In this document: positions 37,084 through 49,469 of the stretch, piece after piece
Numbering within the stretch: position 1 is the stretch's first letter
Layout of the letters: every line of letters begins with the position of its first letter
Assembly: GCA_032173965.1 (NCBI GenBank)
Contig: JAVUNC010000006.1
Span: forward strand, 39,589,870-39,653,869
Length of the DNA: 64,000 bases
Direction of reading: 5' to 3'
Origin: Sitta carolinensis
Taxonomy: Eukaryota > Chordata > Aves > Passeriformes > Sittidae
The notes under the pieces: model-generated
The model's database searches: none
Told to the model about the DNA's origin: nothing
The model's input: the letters and a program-made list of their open reading frames with translations, nothing else
Translations under genes and position numbers: made by a program

Positions 37084-38943
37084 AATCCCCGTGCGTGCAT
37101 CCCACGCACACAACACCTTCCCTGTTCTCTCCCACTTTCTTCTGGATCACTACAGAGCTGGGCTACTCCATCTCTCAGGATTGCAGCTGCTGTGGGAGGA
37201 AAGGATGGACTATCAAAGAGAATACATTTAGCATATTAACATGGAAATCACAAACTATGTAGATGAGACACTGCAGCTTAGTAGTCACATCACTGCACTT
37301 GCATATGTGGCAATAGTCTCTGAACTAGCAGAAAACTTAGTCAGACCCTCCTGTGATCCCTATATTAATCCCCCTATCCCCAGCTCCCTTAGTCACTCTA
37401 TAGAATCCTAACAAGCTGCAGGAGGAGCTTGGGCTGTTGTGGAAGACTGTAAAAATCATGCCTAGGCTTTGGGAGGGTTTTGTGGAGCACCTTTTTGGCT
37501 CATATACTTGAGGTAACTTCACATGAGAGCATAATTCCAGAAGTGTTTGGACAATGATCTCAGGAACGTGGTGTGATTCTTAGGATTGTTCTGTGCAGGA
37601 CAAAGGGTTGGATTTCAATGTTCCTTGTGGGTCCCTTCCATCTCAAGATTTGATTCTTGATTCACAATGCTGACAAGTCCTTAATGACCCAACTGCAATG
37701 CAAGCAAGCTGTCCTAGGAACAGGCTATGAACATGGTTAATGCATCAGGTAAACCTTCTCTCCACAGACTAGAAAATCAGAAATAAAACAAAAAGAAACT
37801 GAGAATTTCTCATTTCTGTTCTTGATTTTTTCCCTACACAATGATAGGTCAAGACTGCAGCTCTGCTACTTATTTTTAGCAATCCATTCTCCAGTGACAG
37901 AGTCCAGGCAAAGCTGCCCTTCTGACAGGGAGCAGCAAGCAGAAAAATCATGGTCAGATGGAGGGACAAGGAGAGGAAACCACAAAGATGAATGAAAATG
38001 CTGTGTTTGAGAAGCTGTGTAATGAGATAGGCTATGCATACCTGTGAGAGAGATGGAAGGAAGTATGGCCATACAGCAAGCAGTTGGGAGGGTGCCAAGA
38101 GCATTGCTGCTGTGCCAGAGCCCCGATGCATCACCCTCTCACAGGGGACACTTGCACCATTAGTGCTGTGAAGAGTTCACAGGAGACAGGGAGGTTTTCC
38201 AGCCCATCAGGGCACTTCATTTTGCACTAAAACAAACAGAGAAATGTTTTTTTCAGACATTGCTGCCACTCTTTAGTTACAGGCTCTCCAGGGCAATTCC
38301 TTCTCACATTGCTGCAGAGGGGTAAAATCATCCATGTTATAACTCCATTAAAGACGTTAATAGAATTACTACAGGGATTAATCAACTTCATATGTCAGTT
38401 TTTTAGCTGCAGCAGCCCATTAGATCAGTGCTGAGATCCTATGCTTATAGATGCCTTAACAAAGGATACCATAACGTCTCTACTAGGATCATAGCATTGG
38501 ATTTCCCAGCAGCTGCAATGAGAAGCCTCTGTTTCAGCAAACTGCATCAGCTTATGTGAGCTGGATAGAAACCCATTGCTTTTCTTTAATAGCTGGGGAA
38601 TATGCTGACAAGCTGTGAAAAATGTTATTTCTTCCTCAGAAAGGCTCTTGGTATGTTCTCGATAATGGAATGCACCTTCCTTTTATCCTTGCGTTTCTCA
38701 CAAGCCAGAATGGAGTCACTCGTTCTTACAGGCTTTGTAACCATCTTACACTTGAATACAAGTTTGAATTAATAACAAACATAGTCTATTGTGATGAGCA
38801 GAGTAACCTTGAAAATATACTGGAAAAACCCTTAGCTGGATAACTAAACCATGGAGGGTATACATCCTTCCACACTGGGTGTGTTTGCACGAGCACACCA
38901 TTGTTTCCATGTGTAATATGCTGTATTTTCTCTAATAGTGAAA

Positions 38944-38949
38944 AATAAA
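38944..38949 (+). terminator. ZDHHC22: Candidate poly(A) signal of ZDHHC22
   Basis: AATAAA, followed within 10-45 nt by a T-rich and TG-containing stretch suited to cleavage-factor binding. It would give a 3'UTR of about 1.9 kb. A nearer AATAAA at 37782-37787 is an alternative; the sequence alone does not decide between them. Confidence 0.35.
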
Positions 38950-38959
38950 AGGTATTCTT

Positions 38960-41900
38960 ATTTTTTACATGAGCTGCATTGTGCTTTTTCACAGTTAGCT
39001 GTCATTAGCTGTCTCTCTACATTTGTTACAGCATACAGACGGATGTGTCAAAGGAAGAAATTAGGATTTGTTTATTGGCTTTGCCAATAATTCATCATGT
39101 GATTTTTGACAAGTCCTTACATCCTCCCTACTTTAATGTAATGACCAATCTAAAAATGCATCTAATAACCAATTTGCAGACTCATTCTAATTTCTATTTA
39201 TAAATTACTCTACTGAATTCATAGCTTGTCAACTCAAAGCTATGGGAAAATTAAGCTATCATCATCACCCACAAACAGCATCTCGACATAATTTTTCCTT
39301 ACTGGCAAATGCTGTCAAGGTGAGCAGACAGTCACCTAGACACTGGAACTAGAGCCAAGAGTCTCATGCCGTACACTTTGCCTTGGAAGGATTATTCTTG
39401 TTCCACAGACTCACTGATCCAGCTTCTCCACTTTTGTAGACTTAAAGACAAGTTTTCAACATTTCAGACAGAAGCTACCTCCCACCAGCAGAAATTATGG
39501 TTTGACATCTTTGCCCTCTGCTTTTGGCTTTTGAGGGACACTGCAGTCTCGGGCAGCTCATGGCACTTGACACCTGCTGCCTCCTTAGGGCTGCACACTG
39601 GGAAGGGCAAAACAACTCAGAGTTTCAGTGGGCCACTCTGCAAGGACAGAATCCATCCAGTACAACATTAGTTGCCCACAAAGCCTTCTGCCTCTTTACA
39701 TCAGGGCTGGATCATGCCTGGCCCTGTGTCAGGGTTACAGCTGTCTGCCCTTACCACAAAATTTCAGTCCTTGAAGAAGCACAGAGAGATCCCAGTTTGG
39801 GTCACTGCAGCAGAGTCATGCACAACTATTCTTCCTGTCTGACACCTGTGTTCCTGGCTGGAAATTGCTGCGTCACCATTTGATGCAGCTAAATGGTTCA
39901 TTTGCAGCAAACTACTGGATTTCAGCAGTCGTGGTCAGAATGGATAAAGCCTTTACAGTTCCGATCCTCTGTGAAGGAAAGAACCATAAAAATGCAAACA
40001 TTAGACTGACCCTGTATATTGGCTTATTTCTCTGCTCATTACCAAGTGTGCAGACTGCCCTGTTTGGGGTAGTGGTTCTGCAGGAACAGTTAAGAGTATT
40101 TTTTAATTACTCAGCTGCCCTTCCTCGTCATACCTTTCTATACTTACAGAAATCCTTGGCAAGAAAATGAACAGGGCTCAAAAACTGTGAATAGAACCTT
40201 TGCTCTTAGCTATGATTTAGTAAATGAAGGATGAGCTCAATGGCAATATCACAAATTCTAAATCTGTTCAGTGGCTCTAAATTTTTTTAAGGGTAAATAA
40301 TAAAAGCTTCTCAACTTCTGTGCTTAAAGAGTCATTACTTACTATTTGCATTTCATTACATAGCAGCTGCAATAGCAAATGTATTTGGGAACATGATTTC
40401 TTGTTACAATGTCTAAATAGTTGTAAAGGTTTTAAAAATAAAGCACTTAGGCTTCTCTGGCTTTGGAAAATCAGACGACCACCAGATTTCTTCTCTGGTA
40501 ATGCTAGTGGCTGAAGTGAAAGCTCCCTGTTGCTAAAGACCTTGCACAGAAACCACAGACATTTGCTTAGTGGCTTGTCTATTTTAGGTGTGACTATCTG
40601 AAAAACTTGTGTCACCTCTAGGGTCTCAGAAGTCTTTGCAATGGCAGTATAGAGGAAACGAGGGGATGCAACTCTGAAGTAAACCAGAAATCTGTTCTTA
40701 TGTACAGAACAATCTCATAAAAAGTAAGTAGTAGATGATGTTCCTTTCCATACTGCAATACCGGGCAGCCCTGAAGGCCTGCATCCCAAAAGGGCTTCAT
40801 TAGATATCCTTGGAGGATATAGAGCTGAAATGTAAAAGTAATAAGGCACAGGGAACACAGGAGAAAAGATGATGTGAAATAGCATTTATCTTAAGAAATC
40901 GCCAGCTCAAGGGAGATGATCACGGTCTAAAAATACTTTCAAGGAGACAGACTGAATGAATGAGAAGACTCATTAACTGTAAGGATATAGCTGGAGGAGG
41001 ACAAGCAGTCCTGGACTGAAAGAAAAGCTGAGGTTGAGAGCAATCAGAAAAAGTGGCCCCAGTGAGAGAAGAAGTGATTTGATATGCATAGGGATGATGA
41101 GAGACATCAGACAGGATGAGGTATGACAACACAATTCAAGTTAACTTCATTGATTGTTGGCTGAATGGACACAAAGAAAGATAAGAAAATTCATTGCTAA
41201 TTACTTTCTGCTGAAAAAACCTCAAAGCTCCAGCAGAGCCAAAAGGGTTTTTCTTTCTTGAACAGCAAATTATATTACAAGAAGATTCATGGATAGAAAC
41301 CATAAGCATCAACAGCAGAGTCCATATAGTTCTCTTTGAGTTATTTAAAGACAAGACAGAACTACCATAGTTGGAGTAAAGCAATGACCTACTTGTCCAA
41401 TACAAATGAAGGGAGAAGAAATTTTAAACCTATGTGGAGTCTCTGTGTCCAGCTTGATACTTAGATCTATGGAAACATGTCAGACAACTTAACAAACAGC
41501 AAGATGGTCTTTAATAACGGCATGACCACATGTGGGTTTTTTTGATTTTCCAGTTCTCTTCTGGAAAGCCAGGGGAATAAAGAATCCTTGGAGATAACAT
41601 CAAAAGTCAGCAAACATGGACCAAAGAGTGCTTCAGTCCTCTTATGGAGCCATGCTGGCAGCAGCCTTATCTTCATTACACAAAAGAGCTTTTAGCATTG
41701 GTTGTCCCACTGAATCTAACTGGCAAGTGATGTCAGAGCTCCAGCACGCCAGTCCCATGTTCCTTGAAGTTTTTGGAGCCAGATTTTTCTATTTTCCCCA
41801 GATGTTTACAAATAAAAGTTACAAGTTCTCAGGTGTGTAGTGGGTAGATCCTGGCTGGACACCAGGCATCCACCAAAGCTCCTCTATTACTCCCTCTGCA

Positions 41901-44900
41901 TCTGGACAGGAGAGAGAAAATATAACTAAGTAAGGGTTCATGGGTTGAGATAAGGACCAGGAGAGATCACTCACCAAATACCATCCCGGGTAAGAGAGAT
42001 TTGAATTGGGGATACTAACTAAATTTATTACTAACAAAATCAGAGCAAGATGATAAGATTTACATGGAAGAACTGGGAGACCTTTCCCTATACCCTCCTA
42101 ACATGTGGGAAATACCAAAGATGAAAAAGTAGACATTTCATTAGCTCAGCTATTATTATTTATGAATCAACTAGAATGACCTTTTTATACTTCTTTGATA
42201 AAATTTACTTACTGAAACCCCAGTGGAAATGTATTCAATTCATAATTTAGATTTCCAGCAAAAGCCTAAAATCAAAGTTCATATTTAAGTTGAAGTGGTA
42301 AGTGGCTGTACAGATTTGCACTCCCCACAGGAAGTCCTTGAGACATAAGAAGCATTACTCTGACGGTCAGAAGTCTCCAGCACTACATCACAAAATGCAA
42401 TGATTTTGCAGTTGACTAGCCAAATGTCGAGTCTTTTAACAGATGTGAATTTTATGAGGAAAGCTCAATCATCTGGGTTATATACGTGCACAAATGGCAA
42501 GACCGTGCCCCTAAAGATTCTTCAAGGCATATAAAAATTCCACTCATTAATGCACTACTACAGATTGTTAAAATGTTGTGGGGGGAGTTAAGTTACTGGA
42601 GTCTAGCTTCTAGCATAGACATTATCCCATAACTGCAGCTGCACTACTCACACCCTTCATTTTACTCATGTGTTTTCCAGGTATGCTGGTTAGACTACAG
42701 TACTCAGTGACTTCCAGGGCTGCATTGAGGGCATTTTTCTGATTTCTAATATTGTATGTTTTTAGATAGAATAATGTGAGATCTGATAAATCTCCAGGCT
42801 TTTGACCCCAGTTTCATATGTTGCATTACTACAGTTACATGCAGAGGTTTACACACTGGAAAGGAAAATTACATGCATGGGCATAAATTAACATATGATG
42901 GAGGGGCACAACATATGTCTGTTTACACCATAAAAGGGTTTTTTTTAGTGCCTGCAACACAACCAGCTAGCACCCTGTCCATTCCTCTAGCCTTATCAAC
43001 CTTGAGATATTTATGAGAGTTTCCCTGGATAGGCATAGAAGTAGAGATTTTAGTCAGCTATATTTTTTCCTTTCAATTTTCCAAACCGTAACAAAACAGT
43101 CTCTATACTCACTTGTGGAATTACATTAGTGAAATTAACCCAGTGAGTATGTAGTTTAATCTATTAACATGAAGCAAAATGTAGGTTAGTATAACCACAC
43201 AAATGTTCAGCCTTTAGAAAATCTAGCACCAGAACCATGATAGCCCACAGCCATGACTTGTTCCAATTCTTACACGAGAAGCTTGAAGCACTTTATAATA
43301 AGCAGTAAGTTTTGCTTTTCTCATTTTACAGCTGAGAAGATAAAAGTGCCTTCTACAAGGGGAAACAAGAAACTGAGCCTGGGGCCATCTCAATTCCAGC
43401 CATATATTATTGTTTGAAATATTTCATGCAGCAGTACCAATGCCAGTGCCAAGTGCTTTTGAGGTGGGTGTGATTTGAGGGATTAAAGCAACAAATTTAA
43501 GACTACAGCATATTGTTTGGCTGGAAGAGAGGAAGGAGCACTCAATGAAAGCAGCAAGCTAGTTCCTCCTCACCAGCAAGACAAATTTCAGCTTGTATAT
43601 CTAAATCAAATGGGGAAAAAAATCGTTGTGCTTAAAAACAGATTTTTAAAAAGAAACCTGGCAAAACTGGTCTACTATATGGACAGTTACATTGAAATCT
43701 ATTTTCATGCATCTATGAGAAAAATCTTTGGTAACATTGGTGTTCAGTATTCTTTGCCTTTCCTTTGCCTTTCTTCTTTCTCCTTTACTAGCAGCTGCCA
43801 CCTACTTATGGCATTAATTTTATGGAATTAACTTCATCTTTTTCCACTTTCTTCACATTAAATTGCTGAGATTTTAGTTGTCAGCCATATGGCAACCAGT
43901 CCCTCACTTAAAGTTCTCTTATTTTATCTTCTACCTGATATGACAATTTAAATTTTAGAAAATCAATGGAAAATTACATTGCATTGACAACGGTGTGTGA
44001 TTTAAAACAAATACTTTCTCATGCCAAGGAAATATTGAACATTATTAGTAATCTCTGAAGTAAGACTGAGAGCTGATGCTACACATTGTAAATATCACAT
44101 TTTCATCAAGATCTTTTCTGAGTTAATAAGAAAGAGACCAGGGCAAACCTCAAAATAAGGAAGAAGTTCAAAAGCATATGTTAGACAGTCAGTACTCACG
44201 GAACTTTTAGGACACTAAATGTGACCACAATTGCCAGTATCAGTTTCATGCTGTTATGTGTGCTTAAGTTAGAGAAGTTCTCACCTGGAGCTTGGGTGCC
44301 ATGGATGAAGATCCAAGAAGAACTGAGTGCTGCTGTACTAGTTCTCATCCCAAACAGAAAACAATCTCAGGCAAATTGAAACTTATTTTTAATCATATTT
44401 ATATTTTGAAGTGACCTAAAATGGGATGCAGTATCCCATTTACTGAAAAAACGATGTATTAAGGACTGATCTTGCATCAGAACAGGGTGAGATAATCAAA
44501 CTACAAAAGCATGCCCAAAGATAATCTAAGATGTGGAGAACAATGGAGCGGTTTACTCCCTTCTCCATACTAATATGAAAGGTAGGCAGTGGCTTGTTAT
44601 TGTCATTATATTTTATGAAATAGTGAATGTCTGCATGGCACTTGTCTACTGAGCTCTTGGCTGTTGTTGAGCTGACTGCCAGAGCAGTGAGATGAAGCAA
44701 GAATGTGGCATGCCTCTGAGGCATCCATCTGCAAATAAACACATTATAATCTGTGAACAGGAAACAGGAAAAAATGGTGTCAAGGCATCCCTTGCCACTG
44801 GAATGGAAGGCATCCATCTTCTTCCACTCATCCAACTAAGCTCGCTGACACCATTTCACATCAGATGGCTGTAATGTCTCAGGCAGGTAGTGTTTAGATG

Positions 44901-47750
44901 CTGGAGAGGCAATGGAATTTGAAGAAAAAAACCCAATCCTTAGAAACTGCAATTATCCTTCCAATAACTTTGCTGGCTTCAGGATCAGAAGAGACAGTGT
45001 ATCACTCTGCTTCTCCTAACACCACTCTTTTTAAGTTTCGCCGTGGAAAAAATTGAATGGGGTAACCATTTTAACGTGCAGGCAAGTTTGACCTTTACAT
45101 CCCAGTCTTTCAAAGAAATAGAGACTTTGGCCACGGTGTGCGTGTTCAGAGTGCCCAGCTTGTTTCTGAACTGCTAGAAGGTTATCAGGGCCATTGGATT
45201 ATCTGTGCACCAACATCTCACTCTCAATGACATCTGTCTTAACTACATTCTCTTAACATTCTCTACCCAAATGATGCTACTGCACAAGACCAGGAGCACT
45301 TCAGCACTACAGAGCAGTTATTTGTTCTGCTCTGTACCAGTTTGCGTTGGCTGCAGCTCCCATTATGCCTCTGGAGGTGTTTCATTAATTTAGATGATTA
45401 CCATCAAGCTCAGACTTTCATCCTTGCACAATAAGGATCAGTTGGCAATCAAATGCTTTGGAATACTTTCTGACCATTTATCACACAATTAATATCAGCA
45501 ACCTCCTTTCAGAATGTTCTAAAAAGGCATTTATGTGTAAGTGTTCTGCAATCATAGTTAGTGATAGCATGTTCAACAGTGAAAACCATTTTCACTTTGA
45601 TATAGACTACCCTATTCTGATTTCTGAACATGTTTGGATATGTGTAACATTATCATTTGCATGGGAGACAATACTTGGAAAGAACACAAAACAATAGGCA
45701 TTGCTAACATTCACCCCGGGTAAAACAATTTTCCAACTGTCCACTTGTATTTCACACTTTGCACACTAAACATTGCCCATTTCACAAAGTAGTCACTGCA
45801 CTGAACTCTGCCTCTGGCAAATGGCAAATGTTGAACAAGACCTATCCAGCACCATGATGTCTTATGCCAAACAAAACCATTAATCGTTTTTTCAAGTAGA
45901 ACTTCTAGGGTGAAAAAATGGTATTTGTACTCACTAAGCCAGCAATATTCTCAGGAGATGCTGTTTCATCTTTACTTAGGATCTCCCCATTAATATCCCC
46001 TGCCATTGCAAACAACTGAGCAGTTTTGACTGGCTATGTGGGCTTCTGCATCATCAGTGTGAGGTGGTGGAACCACTCACCAAAGTTTGGGTCCTGTTTC
46101 TTGTACAGACAACCCAAAACAATCCAGGTGAAGGAGATGAAGGTTTACCTCATTTCTTTAGAGAAATAACATCTTCCCCCTTTTCCACAGTCCAGACTAT
46201 TTCTATAGTGCTTGAGATTCACTGAAAAATGAATGCTATGACTAACACTGAAAAACGCTAAAGCTTTCAGCCAAAAGACTTCTTCATTCAAAAAAAAAAA
46301 ACCCCAAAAAACCACAAAAACAAAAAACCCCACCTGAGTTTTCCACTGAAAACATACAGAAATTTCAAACAGTCCTGTCCATTAAAAAACACTAAGGATT
46401 TGTTTTCTGTCTGTTATTTGATTTTTTAGTCCTGGCCTACGTACATGGCCTAAAAATAAAATACATACTACGGCTATGGAAAAAAAGTAAGATTGTGTTA
46501 AGTGAGAATGGTAAGAAGCATTTCAATTCTCACTAACTAAATTAATTTAATCACAATAATAACATGAAGAAAACAATTAAGAAGTTGATGAAACTCCCCT
46601 TTTGGCCCTGGAAAGTCCATTTCCTCCATTTCTTAATATGTATGAAAATCTTTGCTGGCAGTGCTTCAGTTCAAGATAAAAATTATAATGCTGCAGTGCA
46701 CAATGGCGAAAGTATTTCACAAAAATTCCTGTTGAGCAATTAGAAAAAAGATGTATTATTCCTCTCGGATCATAACAGTATCTTGAGTTCCACTTCAAAA
46801 AGTAATTCAGAACATTTCAAACAACAGTTATGCATTTTAAATTAAGCAAGTCTGAATAAGTGGTGACTGAAAATTTGACAGAGCTAATCAAGAAGCTCTC
46901 TGGACCACCAATATTATTTAAACGAATTTCACATTTCTAGGAAAGATTTCAGAGGACTGAGATGAGGAAAGAACTAACACAGGATCAGCTTTTCAGTGAG
47001 TAGGTAGACTGATTTAAATTGACATAGCAGGAAACAAAGAAAATAATGGAATAACCTGTAATTTTTGATCATTTCAGGACATAGAAAGCAAAACTAATTG
47101 AAATTACTAAAGCTTATAAGAAATAGAGCTGGTCAAATAAAACTGACTCCTTATATTGATCACTGGAATTAAAAATTGGTTGAAGGCAAAGCCAACATAC
47201 ATGTAGTATTTATACTACTGACTGGCATTTAAAAGTGTGCCACATAACAGGCTGAAGCCAGATTTATAACAAAATTAACTGGCTGATATGAAACACATTG
47301 CAGCTATGGTTTCTGAATTGTATACAGACATCCATTAAGCACAATCTTCTATTCTTATTTTAGAATTTGGTTCTCTACTATAGCATTATTTAATATTATT
47401 TTCAATAATTGAAATATGAGATAAAATTACCTTTCAAATCTCATCTAAAGATGAAAAAGTTTCAAAGCAGAGAAGCAGAGAAAACTTTGTTGTAATGAAT
47501 ACAACCAGCCACTTCCTAAAACCAGCTTGCTTTGTTTTCTGGCTGCGAACTGCATTCAAAGGAATGTGGAAATATACAGGACAGGGGTTCACCAACAACA
47601 GAAACAACAGGCGCAGGGATTATTTATACTTCAAATCTGATGTCATGGCCAAGACTGTTCTAAAAATTAGGTAGAGTAGCAGTACAGAGAGTAGGTACTG
47701 TACAATTCTTTTAGCAGTCCTGTTTTGCTACTAGTGTTCCAATTAAAAAC
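38960..47750. other. AT-rich spacer between convergent genes
   Basis: Low-GC intergenic sequence with no coding exon or RNA gene recognised on either strand. A/C-rich simple sequence occurs near 46290-46330. Part of the left end may belong to the ZDHHC22 3'UTR if a later poly(A) site is used. Confidence 0.55.
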
Positions 47751-47759
47751 ACATTTAAA

Positions 47760-48130
47760 TTATTGTAAAGGATCCAAAGAAGAGTGCCACAGAGGATCCA
47801 GAAGATTTGAGTCTATTTACTTATTTTAAAAAAGAAAGCTGAAGAGTGACTTGTTCAGTTGTAAATGCCTACACTGAAAACAGCAATGTCACATCATGCA
47901 CTTCAGTTTAGCAGACAACAGTCAAAAGATCTGACAGCTGGATATGGAAAGATGACAAATTCAGGCTCAATGTAAGAGGCATGTGTTTAATAGTAAGTAA
48001 TTATACTTTAAACAATTTGGCTGGATTCTTAATTCTAGCAGCTTTCAAATCAATGCAGGATGCTTCTAAGAACAGCTTTAGTTCAAACAAGAATTTGAAG
48101 AAGTCTTGGAAACTATGCTCAGCAAAAGAG
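47760..48130 (+). mobile_element. Ancient CR1 LINE fragment
   Basis: A diverged but ordered match to an old CR1-type 3' region in plus orientation: 'gagtgacttgttcagttgta', 'agtttagcagacaac', 'gacaaattcaggctcaatgt', 'aacaatttggctggattctt' and 'gctttcaaatcaatgcagga' occur in the expected order and spacing. The absence of an intact terminus and the many substitutions suggest an insertion that predates modern bird CR1 waves. Confidence 0.65.
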
Positions 48131-49469
48131 CAGACTGAACACATGGTGTTTCCTTCCGTCTTCTGAATCAGATTACACTGGAACTGTTAATTTTTTTCAT
48201 AGAAATACCTCAAAGGAGGCAGATTTCAAAAGGGAAGACAAGTGGGCATGAGCATTTTGGACACAAAGACCATGCAATACGGTTGGGAATATATGGCGGC
48301 ATTACACTGCCACCAGAAAGAAGCATCACCTAGGTACAGCAAGAGTACAAAATTGTGTAGGTAGGGAGGGGCCCTACATTTTTGTGCTACAAACTACGAA
48401 AATGAAAGCAGTAACAGCATACTATGTTCAATCTAGTGGATGCCAGAAATTTTGCATGCCAGGAGATTGCTCAGCCCAAGCCTGCAGGGGTACTGTTCCT
48501 TTCAGACTGTTTTTATCATGAGAAAGAAAAACAAGACAGAAGCACCTGAAAGAAGAAATTCACCTTTTCGGCCTCAGTGAAACAAAGGTGAAGAGGCCTG
48601 ATGCTGCAGATAAACTTAACCATGTAAAGGAAAAGGTAGTCAGAGTAGACAGAAACCTGAGAATTTCCTGCTTGAATTGTATCCATGCTTTTGCGAACAT
48701 AAAAATTTGTAAACACCAAGTTTCTAGTCTCAGGAAATAAAATTATTCCAACGGATACCACTTCTTTTTATAAGGATATAAGGCAAAGAGATTCAAGTTG
48801 TCTTGTCTGTTGTCAAGTAAGGGCTTTGATCAGAATCTCTTGTATCTTAGGACAAGATCTTATGTCACAAGACTGCTGGATGTTTTGGGCATGACTGCTG
48901 AGCCCTCCCTGCAAGAGTAATGTTTGAACAAAAGAAAGGCCATGTAAAGACAGCCACATTTTGAAGAAATGTGTTTTGGTGAAAAGCTGGTACACAGATT
49001 TAGTTGGAGAATTTTCTTTGAGAATGTAGCATTTTTTACTCCAGTAATTCTTTCAGTAGCCAAGATTACTTCACAATTTCAAACTTCTGCATACCCAGCT
49101 GACAGGATTAAGACACAGCGTAGGAGTTCACCCTGCACAGACGGTGAGCATAATGTACAGTCATCATGGAGACAAGAGCTCAGAGATGGAAAAATCCTTC
49201 CAGGTTGTTCATGACAGATCTATGGCAGTGGTCACCCACGACAGTATATTTTTAGAGTTCTGTACAGGCATTTCTATGCATGCTCCTCCCAGAGACCCTT
49301 TAATTCATAGATACTGTTAAAGCTCACATGACTTTCTTCAGAGAGATATATCATAGTATCACTTTTGTATCTGCACTTTCCCACATGGGCAACATGCTGC
49401 TGTGGAGCTGTATTTAAAGCATGCTTTGGAACCCGAGACTTTGCAGTTCAACAGCACTAAATAATCCAC
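48131..49469. other. Spacer downstream of the CIPC poly(A) site, nothing recognised
   Basis: AT-rich sequence with no gene recognised. It lies beyond the proposed CIPC 3' end. Confidence 0.5.

Noticed and set aside
37079..37084. AATAAA overlapping the ZDHHC22 stop codon as a poly(A) signal
   Set aside because: Cleavage there would leave almost no 3'UTR; the overlap arises from the GAG AAA TAA AA codons.
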